From Granulicella cerasi (lineage in GTDB: Bacteria; Acidobacteriota; Terriglobia; Terriglobales; Acidobacteriaceae), in contig NZ_JAGSYD010000003.1 in the NCBI RefSeq assembly GCF_025685575.1, forward strand, positions 62,001 to 126,000: a stretch of DNA of 64,000 nt, read 5' to 3'. The position numbers and the translations under genes were made by a program. Position 1 is the stretch's first letter. The number at the start of each line of letters is the position of its first letter. Of this stretch, positions 43,155-50,817 are shown piece by piece. The notes under the pieces were generated by a model that saw only the letters and a program-made list of their open reading frames with translations, made no database searches and was not told the origin of the DNA.

Positions 43155-46148
43155 CTATTGGCAGGTCAACGCAGTCCACACCCCAGCCGCCGCCGAGGAT
43201 GATCCGTCGATGCGAAAGTCGATGAAGCTTCCAGCCGGGATCGTCACCGAGCCCGTCGCCGGGCAGCTGCCCGCCGTAGACGGCGTACACGACAGCGTGG
43301 TGTCCGCCATCGCAGTCGGCGACGAACCCGCCCTCAGCGTCACCGTGATCGCTCCGGACTGCATCGAGCTCACCTCCAGCCGCGTCGCCTTGCAACCCTG
43401 CGGCACCCACGAAACCACCGCCACGGTCTCCGTCAGTGCACCAGCCGCCGTGTTCACCGAGTAGTAGTTCGACGCGTAATTCACCGAGTGATACATCGCC
43501 GCGAAGGTGCCGATCGCGGTCGTAGAAGACGACGAACCACCACTGCCCGCTACGCCTTGCGGAATCGCAAAATTCAACACCGCCGCACTCGTCGTACCCA
43601 CGTTCGTCACCGTTGCGGACGCCCCCGCTGCCAGCGTCGTCACCGTGCCGACAGTCACGGTTGCAGCCTGCCCGGAAGCACCCGTAGGCCCCGCGCCACC
43701 TGCCTGCGCCAGCACCGTCCAGCTCTGCACATTCGCATCCGGCGGCGAGTTCAGGTTCGCCGCCAACGCCAGATATGTCGAGCCGCTATACGTCACGGCA
43801 TCGTTCGTCGCATAGTAGGTCGACGCATTCCAGGCCGCGCGAAAATTCATTCCCGCCGCGCCGGTAGAACCCGTCGGCCCCGCTACGCCCGTCGCACCTT
43901 GCGGCCCCGTAGGCCCGGCCACGCCCTGAACGCCCTGCGCGCCGGTCGCGCCCGTAAGACCTTGCGAGCCCGCAATACCCTGCAAGCCCGTTGGCCCCGT
44001 CGCGCCAGTTGTGCCCGTCGCGCCGCGCGCAGAAAACATCGTCCAAAAGCTCGGCGACTGGTCCGGCGCATTACCGTGGTTATTCGCCTGCAGCGATACG
44101 TACCCCGCCCCGCTGTAGAGCACGCCGTCGCCCGCCGCATAGCTCGTCGTCGCGTCGTACGTGCCTTTGAAGCTCATGCCGACCGCGCCGGTCGCGCCCG
44201 TTGGCCCCGCGACGCCGGTCGCACCCGTCGGCCCGGCCACGCCTTGAATCCCCTGCGCCCCAGCCTGACCCGCGACACCCTGAGCACCGGTCGGCCCTTG
44301 CGCGCCTTGCACCCCCGCAGCGCCCTGCAAGCCTTGCGCGCCTGCAGGTCCCTGCGCTCCCACCGGCCCTTGAACGCCCTGCGCCCCCTGCACTCCTTGC
44401 GGCCCCTGAATACCCTGCGAACCCGTCGCGCCTGTGGCTCCGGTCGCGCCAGTCGGCCCGACTCCACCAACGGCGGCCAGCAGCCCCCAGTACGTCGGCG
44501 AGGCATCCGGCGCGTTGCCATGGTTGCCGTCCACCAACGACGCGTAGCTCGCGCCCTGCCACTGCACCACGTCACCGAGCGCATAGTTCGTCGCCGACGC
44601 GTACGCGCCGCGATACGCCAGCCCAGCCGAACCCGTTGCGCCCGTGAGCCCCGTCGCTCCCGTGGCTCCGGTCGCGCCCGTAGCACCAATTGCCCCAGCA
44701 GCACCGGTCGCGCCGGTGGCTCCAGCGGCCCCATTGCTTCCGCTCGCGCCTGCCATCGCAAACAGCGCCCACGCGCTCGGCGACTGGTCCGGTGTGTTGC
44801 CATGGTTGTTCGCCACCAGCGACACATACCCCGCGCCTTGCCACAGAACACCATCCGCCAGCGCATAGTTCGTCGCCGCGCTATAAGCGCCCTTGAAGCT
44901 CAACCCTGTCGGCCCAGCCACACCGGTCGCACCCACTGCTCCCGTCGCTCCGGTTGCTCCCGTCACACCCTGAATCCCCTGCGCGCCAGCTTGTCCCGCG
45001 ACACCTTGCGCGCCCTGATCGCCTTTCTCGCCCGGCGAACCCACAGGCCCAATCGCACCCGTCGGCCCAGCGACACCTTGAACGCCCTGCGCACCCGTAG
45101 CACCTGTCGCCCCAACATTTGCCAGCACAGCCCACATCGTCGGCGAGGTACTCGGCGTGTTGCCATGGTTGCTCGCCACCAACGAGACATAACTCGATCC
45201 CGACCACAGCACCACATCGCCCAGCGCGTAGTTGCTCGCCGAGCTATAGCTGCCCTGATACACAAACCCCGCCGCGCCTGTGGCACCTGCTATGCCAGTG
45301 GCTCCAGTGGCACCCGTAGCTCCCGCTGCGCCAGCAGGCCCCTGAGCACCAGTGGCTCCTTGCGAGCCTGTCGCGCCTTGCAGACCCGTGGCTCCAACAG
45401 CCCCCGTGGCTCCGGTAGAACCAGCACTGCCCGTTGCTCCTGTTGCTCCCGTTGCTCCCACGCTGCCAGTCGCGCCTGTAGCCCCTTTGGCTCCAGCAGC
45501 TCCAGCAGCGCCTGCAGCGCCGGCTACCCCCTGAATACCCTGCGCTCCGGTAGCCCCAGTAGCTCCGGTAGCACCCGTCGCCCCAACCGCACCCGCAGCT
45601 CCACTCGTCGCCAGCTGAATCTCCAACTGCGGCGCATGCCCGGTCTGGTCATTTTCCTTGGAGTCGAACTGCACCACCGCGCTCGCCGACGTCAGCAGCA
45701 AACCATGGTTCGCCGTTCCCGCAAGCCATGCCTGTACCGCTGCCGTCACATCGAAGACGGCATAACCGTCCGCGCTCGCATCCGACGTGCCGAGCACGCC
45801 ACCAGCAGCAGGCAGCGTCGCATAGGTCACGCCGTACTCGCTCCACGCGGACTGCAGCAGCGCCACCGACACCGCACCAGCCGTATCCGCACGATTGCAA
45901 TAAACCCGCAGCGTCGCCTTGCTCACTTGCGCCGCCGTCGTTCCGCTCGGCAGCGTGCCCAGATCAAACTGCAGCAGCGCCGAGTAGCCGCCGCCAACAT
46001 TCAGATTCGTGAGCGTTCCAGAGTTCACCGCAGGCCGCGCGCTCGACACATGCGCGTCCGCCATCAGCGTTGCCTGCTGCGCACACAACGGCACCGCCGC
46101 CCACAGCCCCACGGCTGCGGCGACGCACACGCGCGCCCACCTCTTCAT
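43155..46148 (-). CDS. Large secreted collagen-like protein with interspersed carbohydrate-binding-like modules
   Basis: 997 residues from ATG 46148 (GTG 46184 also possible); signal peptide ends at PLCAQQ. Domain order: a DNRLRE/CBM96-like beta domain (residues ~25-180: [20 protein letters not shown]); then long Gly-X-Y collagen-like tracts rich in Ala/Thr/Gln ([20 protein letters not shown]). Five repeats of about 45 residues break these tracts, each built like [18 protein letters not shown]...HGNTP...W..LA, resembling CBM5/12-type modules. A C-terminal ~170-residue beta-rich domain has paired cysteines ([22 protein letters not shown]). Probably a surface or extracellular fibrous adhesin. 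Confidence 0.85.
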   Translation of the reverse strand: MKRWARVCVAAAVGLWAAVPLCAQQATLMADAHVSSARPAVNSGTLTNLNVGGGYSALLQFDLGTLPSGTTAAQVSKATLRVYCNRADTAGAVSVALLQSAWSEYGVTYATLPAAGGVLGTSDASADGYAVFDVTAAVQAWLAGTANHGLLLTSASAVVQFDSKENDQTGHAPQLEIQLATSGAAGAVGATGATGATGATGAQGIQGVAGAAGAAGAAGAKGATGATGSVGATGATGATGSAGSTGATGAVGATGLQGATGSQGATGAQGPAGAAGATGATGATGIAGATGAAGFVYQGSYSSASNYALGDVVLWSGSSYVSLVASNHGNTPSTSPTMWAVLANVGATGATGAQGVQGVAGPTGAIGPVGSPGEKGDQGAQGVAGQAGAQGIQGVTGATGATGAVGATGVAGPTGLSFKGAYSAATNYALADGVLWQGAGYVSLVANNHGNTPDQSPSAWALFAMAGASGSNGAAGATGATGAAGAIGATGATGATGATGLTGATGSAGLAYRGAYASATNYALGDVVQWQGASYASLVDGNHGNAPDASPTYWGLLAAVGGVGPTGATGATGATGSQGIQGPQGVQGAQGVQGPVGAQGPAGAQGLQGAAGVQGAQGPTGAQGVAGQAGAQGIQGVAGPTGATGVAGPTGATGAVGMSFKGTYDATTSYAAGDGVLYSGAGYVSLQANNHGNAPDQSPSFWTMFSARGATGTTGATGPTGLQGIAGSQGLTGATGAQGVQGVAGPTGPQGATGVAGPTGSTGAAGMNFRAAWNASTYYATNDAVTYSGSTYLALAANLNSPPDANVQSWTVLAQAGGAGPTGASGQAATVTVGTVTTLAAGASATVTNVGTTSAAVLNFAIPQGVAGSGGSSSSTTAIGTFAAMYHSVNYASNYYSVNTAAGALTETVAVVSWVPQGCKATRLEVSSMQSGAITVTLRAGSSPTAMADTTLSCTPSTAGSCPATGSVTIPAGSFIDFRIDGSSSAAAGVWTALTCQ

Positions 46149-46351
46149 CCTTCGCACCAACGTTTCCCTGCTCAGCGAATCCACATTGCCGCGAACGAGC
46201 GCGAGGCCGTCGTGACAGTTTCAACTCGAAACGAATATGTCCCGTTTTAGCAGAGTTTTCCCGAAACGCAAGTGGCATCCTTCATGCCATCTCCACGCTT
46301 CTAACCAACATGGCATTTCCTATCACCGACGCACCCGCGTATGCTGGCGGC

Positions 46352-48004
46352 ATGTCCGCGCATTCGACCCTGCTGAACACCCCTGGCCACCACGCTTCGC
46401 CCGACAAGCTCGTCAATCTGCCCCGCCTGCTCACGGCGTTCTACGCGAACCATCCTGACCCCGAAAATCCCGCGGAGAAGGTCAGCTTCGGCACCAGCGG
46501 CCATCGCGGCTCCTCGCTCTCCACCAGCTTCAACTACGCGCACATTCTCGCCATCACGCAGGCCATCGTGGAGTACCGCACCGCGCAGAAGACCACCGGC
46601 CCGCTCTTCCTCGCGCAAGACACGCACGCACTCTCCGAGCCCGCCTTCATCGCTGCACTTGAAGTGCTCGGCGGCAACGGCGTCACCGTCTTCTACGACA
46701 AGGACATGGGCTACACGCCTACGCCCGCGCTCTCGCACGCCATCCTCACCTACAACGCGGGGCGCAAGAGCGACTACGCCGACGGCATCGTCATCACGCC
46801 TTCGCACAACCCTCCCGAGGACGGCGGCTTCAAGTACAACCCGCCCACCGGCGGCCCCGCCGACACCTCCGCCACCAAGTGGATTCAGGACCGCGCCAAC
46901 GAACTCATCGCCAGCCGTCTGCAGGGCGTCAAGCGCCTCAACGTCGGTAAGGTGATGTCGCTCGACACCACCAAAGAGTTCGACTACATCACGAACTACG
47001 TGAACGACCTCGCGAACGTCATTGACTTCGACGCGATCCGCGGCACGGCGCTCAAGTTCGCGGTGGATCCTCTCGGCGGCGCAGGCGTAGCCTACTGGCC
47101 GCGCATCGCCGAGCAGTACAAATTGCCGCTCGAAGTGCTGAACCCCTACGTCGATCCCACCTTCCGCTTCATGACCCTCGACTGGGACGGCAAGATCCGC
47201 ATGGACTGCAGCTCCCCCAACGCGATGGCCTCGATGATCGCCAACAAAGACCTCTTCGACGTCGCATGGGCCTGCGACACCGACCATGATCGCCACGGCA
47301 TCGTCTGCAAATCCGCAGGCCTGCTGAACCCGAACCACTTCCTCGCCACGAGCATCCAGTACCTCTTCACGCATCGCCCCGAGTGGTCGGCGAAGGTCGG
47401 CATCGGCAAGACCCTTGTCTCCTCGTCGATGATCGATCGTGTGGCACAGGGCCTTGGCCGCCCGATGCTCGAAGTGCCGGTCGGCTTCAAGTGGTTCGTC
47501 GATGGCATCCTCGACGGCTCGCTCGGCTTCGTGGGCGAAGAGTCCGCAGGCGCAACATTCCTGCGCCTCAACGGCACCGCCTGGACCACCGACAAAGATG
47601 GCCTCATCATGGGCCTCCTCGCCGCTGAGATGACCGCTCGCACCGGCAAGGATCCCGGCCAGCTCTACAGCGAACTCACCGCGAAGTACGGCGCACCGGT
47701 CTACCAGCGCGTCGATGCCGCAGCGACGAAGGAGGAGAAGGCCAAGCTCGGCAAGCTCTCTCCCTCGGCGGTCACGGCGAAGGAGCTCGCGGGCGAGCCG
47801 ATCACGCAGATCCTCACCGAAGCGCCCGGCAACAAGGCTTCCATCGGCGGCTTGAAAGTCGCCACCGAAAACGGCTGGTTCGCCGCGCGCCCCTCGGGCA
47901 CTGAAGACGTCTACAAGATCTACGCCGAGAGCTTCAAGGGCGAAGACCACCTCAAGCAGATCCAGCAAGAGGCGAAGGCCGTCGTCAGCGCAGCCCTCAG
48001 CTAA
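46352..48004 (+). CDS. pgm: Phosphoglucomutase (alpha-D-glucose 1-phosphate/6-phosphate)
   Basis: 550 residues from ATG 46352, close to E. coli Pgm (546). ATG 46310 is in frame but adds 14 residues. Catalytic phosphoserine S151 in ITPSHNPPEDGGFKYNPP; metal loop CDTDHDRHG (D309, D311, D313); sugar loop GEESAGATFLR; phosphate loop RPSGTEDVYKIYAES. It links glycolysis with glycogen, UDP-glucose and envelope sugars. Separated from the convergent neighbour region by its own terminator. Confidence 0.94.
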   Translation: MSAHSTLLNTPGHHASPDKLVNLPRLLTAFYANHPDPENPAEKVSFGTSGHRGSSLSTSFNYAHILAITQAIVEYRTAQKTTGPLFLAQDTHALSEPAFIAALEVLGGNGVTVFYDKDMGYTPTPALSHAILTYNAGRKSDYADGIVITPSHNPPEDGGFKYNPPTGGPADTSATKWIQDRANELIASRLQGVKRLNVGKVMSLDTTKEFDYITNYVNDLANVIDFDAIRGTALKFAVDPLGGAGVAYWPRIAEQYKLPLEVLNPYVDPTFRFMTLDWDGKIRMDCSSPNAMASMIANKDLFDVAWACDTDHDRHGIVCKSAGLLNPNHFLATSIQYLFTHRPEWSAKVGIGKTLVSSSMIDRVAQGLGRPMLEVPVGFKWFVDGILDGSLGFVGEESAGATFLRLNGTAWTTDKDGLIMGLLAAEMTARTGKDPGQLYSELTAKYGAPVYQRVDAAATKEEKAKLGKLSPSAVTAKELAGEPITQILTEAPGNKASIGGLKVATENGWFAARPSGTEDVYKIYAESFKGEDHLKQIQQEAKAVVSAALS

Positions 48005-48019
48005 AACCTCACACAATCA

Positions 48020-48051
48020 CAACGCCGCTGAGCCACCACTCAGCGGCGTTG
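48020..48051 (+). terminator. Terminator after pgm
   Basis: 13-bp stem CAACGCCGCTGAG/CTCAGCGGCGTTG with a 6-base loop, 16 bases after the pgm stop. The 3' flank is only weakly T-rich. Confidence 0.8.
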
Positions 48052-48200
48052 TTGCGTTTGAACTCACAACGCATCGCTCACGACTCAAAACTCGAATCAA
48101 CTCCAGCCACACTCCTCGCACAAATCCGTTGCAAAACGATCAGACCTCGCCGTAGCATTCCGCGAAACATCTGCACCACTTTTCCGAGGAGTAAAGCACC

Positions 48201-48911
48201 ATGAAGCTGAAACCATTGGCAGTGCTCGCCGCGCTGCTCATCACGTCCACCGCAAGTTATGCCGAGAAGATTCCACCCGCTCTCTTTGAGACCTTCGCTG
48301 GAACGAAGAAGATCTCCGAAGCCAAATACACGCTGAAGAAGACCAAGACCGGCATCGAGATCCGCTCCGACATCACCTATCCCACCGACTCGCAGGGTCA
48401 GGTCACCAACGCCTATCACGTAGGCAACGACGGCATCCTCGATGACGCTGCGCTGCGTGCAAGCGCAGACAAGTCGCTCATCATGTACACGCCTTCCAAG
48501 ACCAACGACGTCATCACCGTCGATGTGCTGAAGAACAACCAGAGCGTCGGCGGACGCAAGGTTCCGCTGCAGTCCCCGGGCGACCTCGTCATCGCCTTCA
48601 CGGATGACCCCAGCGCCTTCGAAGTGCTCATCCGCAACCTCGAAGCGCATCCTCACACCAACAGCATCTACACGCTCTATGTGCCGATGAAGGGCGATAA
48701 GACCGATCGATTCGAGCCCTACCAGTTGATGAAGAAGGACGAAGCCAGGGGCAAGCTCGAAGACAAGGAGATCGAGCTCGTGCACTACACCCTGCGCTTC
48801 AACGCAGGCACCAGCGACATCTACACCGACAAGGACGGCAACCTGATGCAGGCCAGCATCGCCCCGCTGCGCGTACGCCACAATCGCAAGGGCTTCGAAC
48901 TCGTCAAGTAA
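48201..48911 (+). CDS. Secreted protein of unknown function
   Basis: 236 residues with signal peptide KPLAVLAALLITSTASYA, cut before EKIPP. The start has AGGAG 11 bases upstream. The mature protein begins IPPALFETFAGTKKISEAKYTL and is rich in beta strands. It has no cysteine pairs or membrane helices that would place it. It may be an esterase-adjacent or lipid-related periplasmic protein, but nothing in the sequence shows this. Confidence 0.6.
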   Translation: MKLKPLAVLAALLITSTASYAEKIPPALFETFAGTKKISEAKYTLKKTKTGIEIRSDITYPTDSQGQVTNAYHVGNDGILDDAALRASADKSLIMYTPSKTNDVITVDVLKNNQSVGGRKVPLQSPGDLVIAFTDDPSAFEVLIRNLEAHPHTNSIYTLYVPMKGDKTDRFEPYQLMKKDEARGKLEDKEIELVHYTLRFNAGTSDIYTDKDGNLMQASIAPLRVRHNRKGFELVK

Positions 48912-48939
48912 CCGCGACCGCGGGAAACCACACCGACCG

Positions 48940-48973
48940 CTCTCCCCTCTGCGCGTTTGCAGATGGGGGAGAG
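48940..48973 (+). terminator. Hairpin terminator after the 48.2 kb gene
   Basis: CTCTCCCC-TCTGC-N6-GCAGA-(TG)-GGGGAGAG: a two-part stem of 13 bp with a small bulge. No T run follows, so strength is uncertain. Confidence 0.6.
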
Positions 48974-49020
48974 CGAAGAGGTACAGAGCACCATCGAACG
49001 ATGACTCCACGTACCTCTCT

Positions 49021-49056
49021 GGTGGCCCACATCTCAGCACCAAGGTGTGGGCCACC
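49021..49056. repeat. Strong palindrome, possible dispersed repeat
   Basis: GGTGGCCCACA-N14-TGTGGGCCACC, a perfect 11-bp inverted repeat, preceded by another pair AGAGGTAC (48977)/GTACCTCT (49011). It lies between the secreted-protein gene and the cysteine-leader promoter. It is similar in style to the 31.2 kb element (GTGCCCCA-type ends). Confidence 0.45.
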
Positions 49057-49124
49057 CGGTCTCGCAGATTTCCGCAACCGCTCCGCTCCGCGACGCATCT
49101 CATCACCTGTAGCCGCAAGCCGTC

Positions 49125-49153
49125 TTGACACGGTTTGCTAACTACCGTAGGCT
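49125..49153 (+). promoter_or_regulatory. Promoter of the cysteine-leader/YeiH operon
   Basis: TTGACA (49125-49130), 17-base spacer, TAGGCT (49148-49153): a perfect -35 with a weaker -10. The predicted start of transcription is around 49160, only about 4 bases before the leader ATG, so the leader would be translated with almost no 5' untranslated region. Confidence 0.5.
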
Positions 49154-49163
49154 CAATACCTGA

Positions 49164-49250
49164 ATGAAGCAGAACCTCACCACCGTCGCGAACGCCTGTT
49201 GCATGTGTTGTTGCATGCCGCGTTGTTGCGCCGGTGTTTGTCTGCTCTAA
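49164..49250 (+). CDS. Cysteine-rich leader peptide (putative attenuator peptide)
   Basis: 28 residues, starting MKQNLTTVANACCMCCCM and continuing with CC and C near the end. Eight of 28 codons are Cys (six in a 12-residue run around residues 12-22). It lacks a ribosome site and starts ~4 bases after a predicted transcription start, so it would be leaderless. A hairpin overlapping its stop codon (AAGCGA at 49249, TCGCTT at 49272) and a terminator at 49297 follow. This is the anatomy of a ribosome-stalling attenuator for the YeiH operon. Cys-rich leader ORFs of this kind are known to sense cysteine in some actinobacteria; the mechanism here is inferred. Confidence 0.72.
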   Translation: MKQNLTTVANACCMCCCMPRCCAGVCLL

Positions 49251-49296
49251 GCGAGTTCTTACCTCCTAAGATCGCTTCTCCAGACCTAGCAAAAGC

Positions 49297-49334
49297 ACCC
49301 ACGCAACAGGCCATCCGCCGGCGTGGGTTTTGTA
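49297..49334 (+). terminator. Attenuator terminator between the leader and the exporter operon
   Basis: Stem ACCCACGC (49297-49304) with GCGTGGGT (49321-49328), 16-base loop, then the tail TTTTGTATTTG. It lies after the Cys leader and before the 47-residue gene, so it would end transcription unless the upstream hairpin or ribosome position prevents its folding. This is the expected layout of a leader-peptide attenuator. Confidence 0.65.
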
Positions 49335-49396
49335 TTTGCCCCTCTGGATTTCTCCCGACTCAGTACAACTGAAGGCAACACCCGGAGACGCTTCCC

Positions 49397-49540
49397 ATGT
49401 CCCCTCGCATCCAGCCCAGCAAGGCCATCGCACACGCACAGGCCCGCCTGAACTTCAACGCCGACGCAGCCGCCATCGTTCTCGGCCTCGCGCTCGCCGC
49501 GCTCATCCGATTGAACGTGATTCACCACATCGGCTGGTAA
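49397..49540 (+). CDS. 47-residue membrane peptide preceding the YeiH-family exporter
   Basis: ATG 49397 with GGAGA 8 bases upstream; ends at TAA 49540, 15 bases before the exporter start. The sequence has a basic/Gln N-terminus (MSPRIQPSKAIAHAQARLN), then one membrane helix (DAAAIVLGLALAALIRL) and a short NVIHHIGW tail. Its position suggests a small partner or regulator of the exporter. I do not recognise a named family. Confidence 0.65.
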   Translation: MSPRIQPSKAIAHAQARLNFNADAAAIVLGLALAALIRLNVIHHIGW

Positions 49541-49555
49541 GGACCTCTTTCGCTC

Positions 49556-50656
49556 GTGCCCACAGCCACCATGCCTAACCCCAACGCTGCCCCTGCAGCC
49601 ACAGCACCAGACTCCCGCGCCGCGCATCTCTTGTCGCTTGTGCCAGGGACGCTGCTGCTTTTCGGGTTAGGCTTCCTCGGCAAAGTGATGGAGTCGCTCG
49701 GCACCATCCTGCCGAAGCACCACATCCCCTTCCCTCACATGGAGTACGTGCTCTGGGCCATCGTGCTCGGCCTCATCGTCTCCAACGTCACCACCATCCC
49801 CCGCATCTTTCGCGCCGGCATCGCCACTTATGAGCTCTGGCTGAAGCTCGGCATCGTGCTCATCGGCGCGCGCTTCGTGTTGAGCGATATGCTCCACGTC
49901 GGCGGCGTGACCATGCTGCTCGTCTTCGTCGAGCTTGCGCTTTCGCTCGCCGTCATGACGCTGCTCGGCCGCCTCTTCGGGCTGCGCCCCAAACTCACCT
50001 CGCTGCTGGCGATCGGCTCCTCCATCTGCGGCGTCACAGCCATCATGGCCGCGCAGGGCGCCATCGAGCCCGACGAAGAAGATACCTCCACCGCCATCGC
50101 CGCCATCCTCGCGCTCGGTGCCATCGCGCTCTTTACCTTCCCGGCCATCGGCCACATGCTGCACATGGGCCAGCAGAGCTACGGCATCTGGGCTGGTCTC
50201 GCCGTGGACAACACCGCAGAGGCGACCGTCACCGGCGCGCTCTATGGCGAAGAAGCTGGCAAGTACTGCGTGCTCGCGAAGACCGCACGCTCGGCCTTCA
50301 TTGGCTTCGTTGTACTCGGCTACGCGGTCTACTGGGCCTCGCAGGGTCAGGCCAAGAAGGTCGAGCGCAAGGCGCTCTTCCTCTGGCAGAAGTTCCCCAA
50401 GTTCATCCTCGGCTTCATGGCGTTGAGCGTGCTTGCGACCTTCGGCTTCTTCAGCAAAGGCCAGCTCAACTCCATCGCCAACCTCTCGAAGTGGGCGTTT
50501 CTGCCTGCTTTCGCAGGCGTCGGTCTGCGCACCAACCTGCGCGACCTCATCGATCAGGGTTGGCGTCCGATCCTCGTCGGCGTGCTCGGTGAAATTTTCA
50601 TCGCGCTGCTGACGCTCGGCCTCGTCGTCCTCGGCTTCCATGGAGCCGGTCGATGA
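49556..50656 (+). CDS. YeiH/Psif-family putative sulfate/sulfite exporter
   Basis: 366 residues from GTG 49556 (AAGGA ~12 bases upstream); ATG 49571 is also possible. About ten membrane helices; the motifs SSICGVTAIMAAQGAIEPDEED and GLAVDNTAEATVTGALYGEEAG are typical of COG2855 (YeiH; SuyZ of the sulfolactate pathway). The family is annotated as exporting sulfate or sulfite; few members are characterised. Flanked on both sides by tiny Cys-rich ORFs and preceded by an attenuator-like region, which fits a sulfur-related role. Its stop overlaps the next mini-ORF (ATGA). Confidence 0.85.
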   Translation: MPTATMPNPNAAPAATAPDSRAAHLLSLVPGTLLLFGLGFLGKVMESLGTILPKHHIPFPHMEYVLWAIVLGLIVSNVTTIPRIFRAGIATYELWLKLGIVLIGARFVLSDMLHVGGVTMLLVFVELALSLAVMTLLGRLFGLRPKLTSLLAIGSSICGVTAIMAAQGAIEPDEEDTSTAIAAILALGAIALFTFPAIGHMLHMGQQSYGIWAGLAVDNTAEATVTGALYGEEAGKYCVLAKTARSAFIGFVVLGYAVYWASQGQAKKVERKALFLWQKFPKFILGFMALSVLATFGFFSKGQLNSIANLSKWAFLPAFAGVGLRTNLRDLIDQGWRPILVGVLGEIFIALLTLGLVVLGFHGAGR

Positions 50657-50700
50657 TCAAGCTCTTCACCAAGATGTGCAGCTGTTGTTGTCGCCGCTAG
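50653..50700 (+). CDS. 15-residue cysteine-rich mini-ORF overlapping the exporter stop
   Basis: MIKLFTKMCSCCCRR, with four Cys in the last seven residues before a basic end. ATG 50653 overlaps the exporter TGA (ATGA), so ribosomes finishing the exporter could restart here. A weak TCGCT/AGCGA pair follows downstream (around 50737-50758). It lies 117 bases before the TonB-receptor start. It may be a second Cys-sensing leader, or simply a chance ORF; its similarity in composition to the first leader argues against chance. Confidence 0.5.
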   Translation: MIKLFTKMCSCCCRR

Positions 50701-50817
50701 TCACCCTGACTCAGCGCGAGGACCAGCCCACGCCATCTTCGCTATCCCATCCATAAGCGATCTGCCCGCATAAAAATGGCAGACGCCTACACGCAACACA
50801 TTCAGGAGAGCCTCATC

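Noticed and set aside
43500..45600. Possible CRISPR array suggested by regular repeats
   Set aside because: Repeats are short GGN-type codons inside one long ORF encoding collagen-like Gly-X-Y; there are no constant repeats with unique spacers.
43488..46250. A 920-codon open frame on the plus strand
   Set aside because: It is the antisense shadow of the collagen-like gene: the GC-rich triplet repeat keeps the other strand open. Its protein is Arg/Ala/Pro noise with no signal or domain.
49164..49250. Chance ORF in a structured non-coding leader
   Set aside because: Eight Cys codons in 28, a clustered run, placement ~4 bases after a TTGACA promoter and a following terminator argue against chance, so it was kept as a candidate with moderate confidence.
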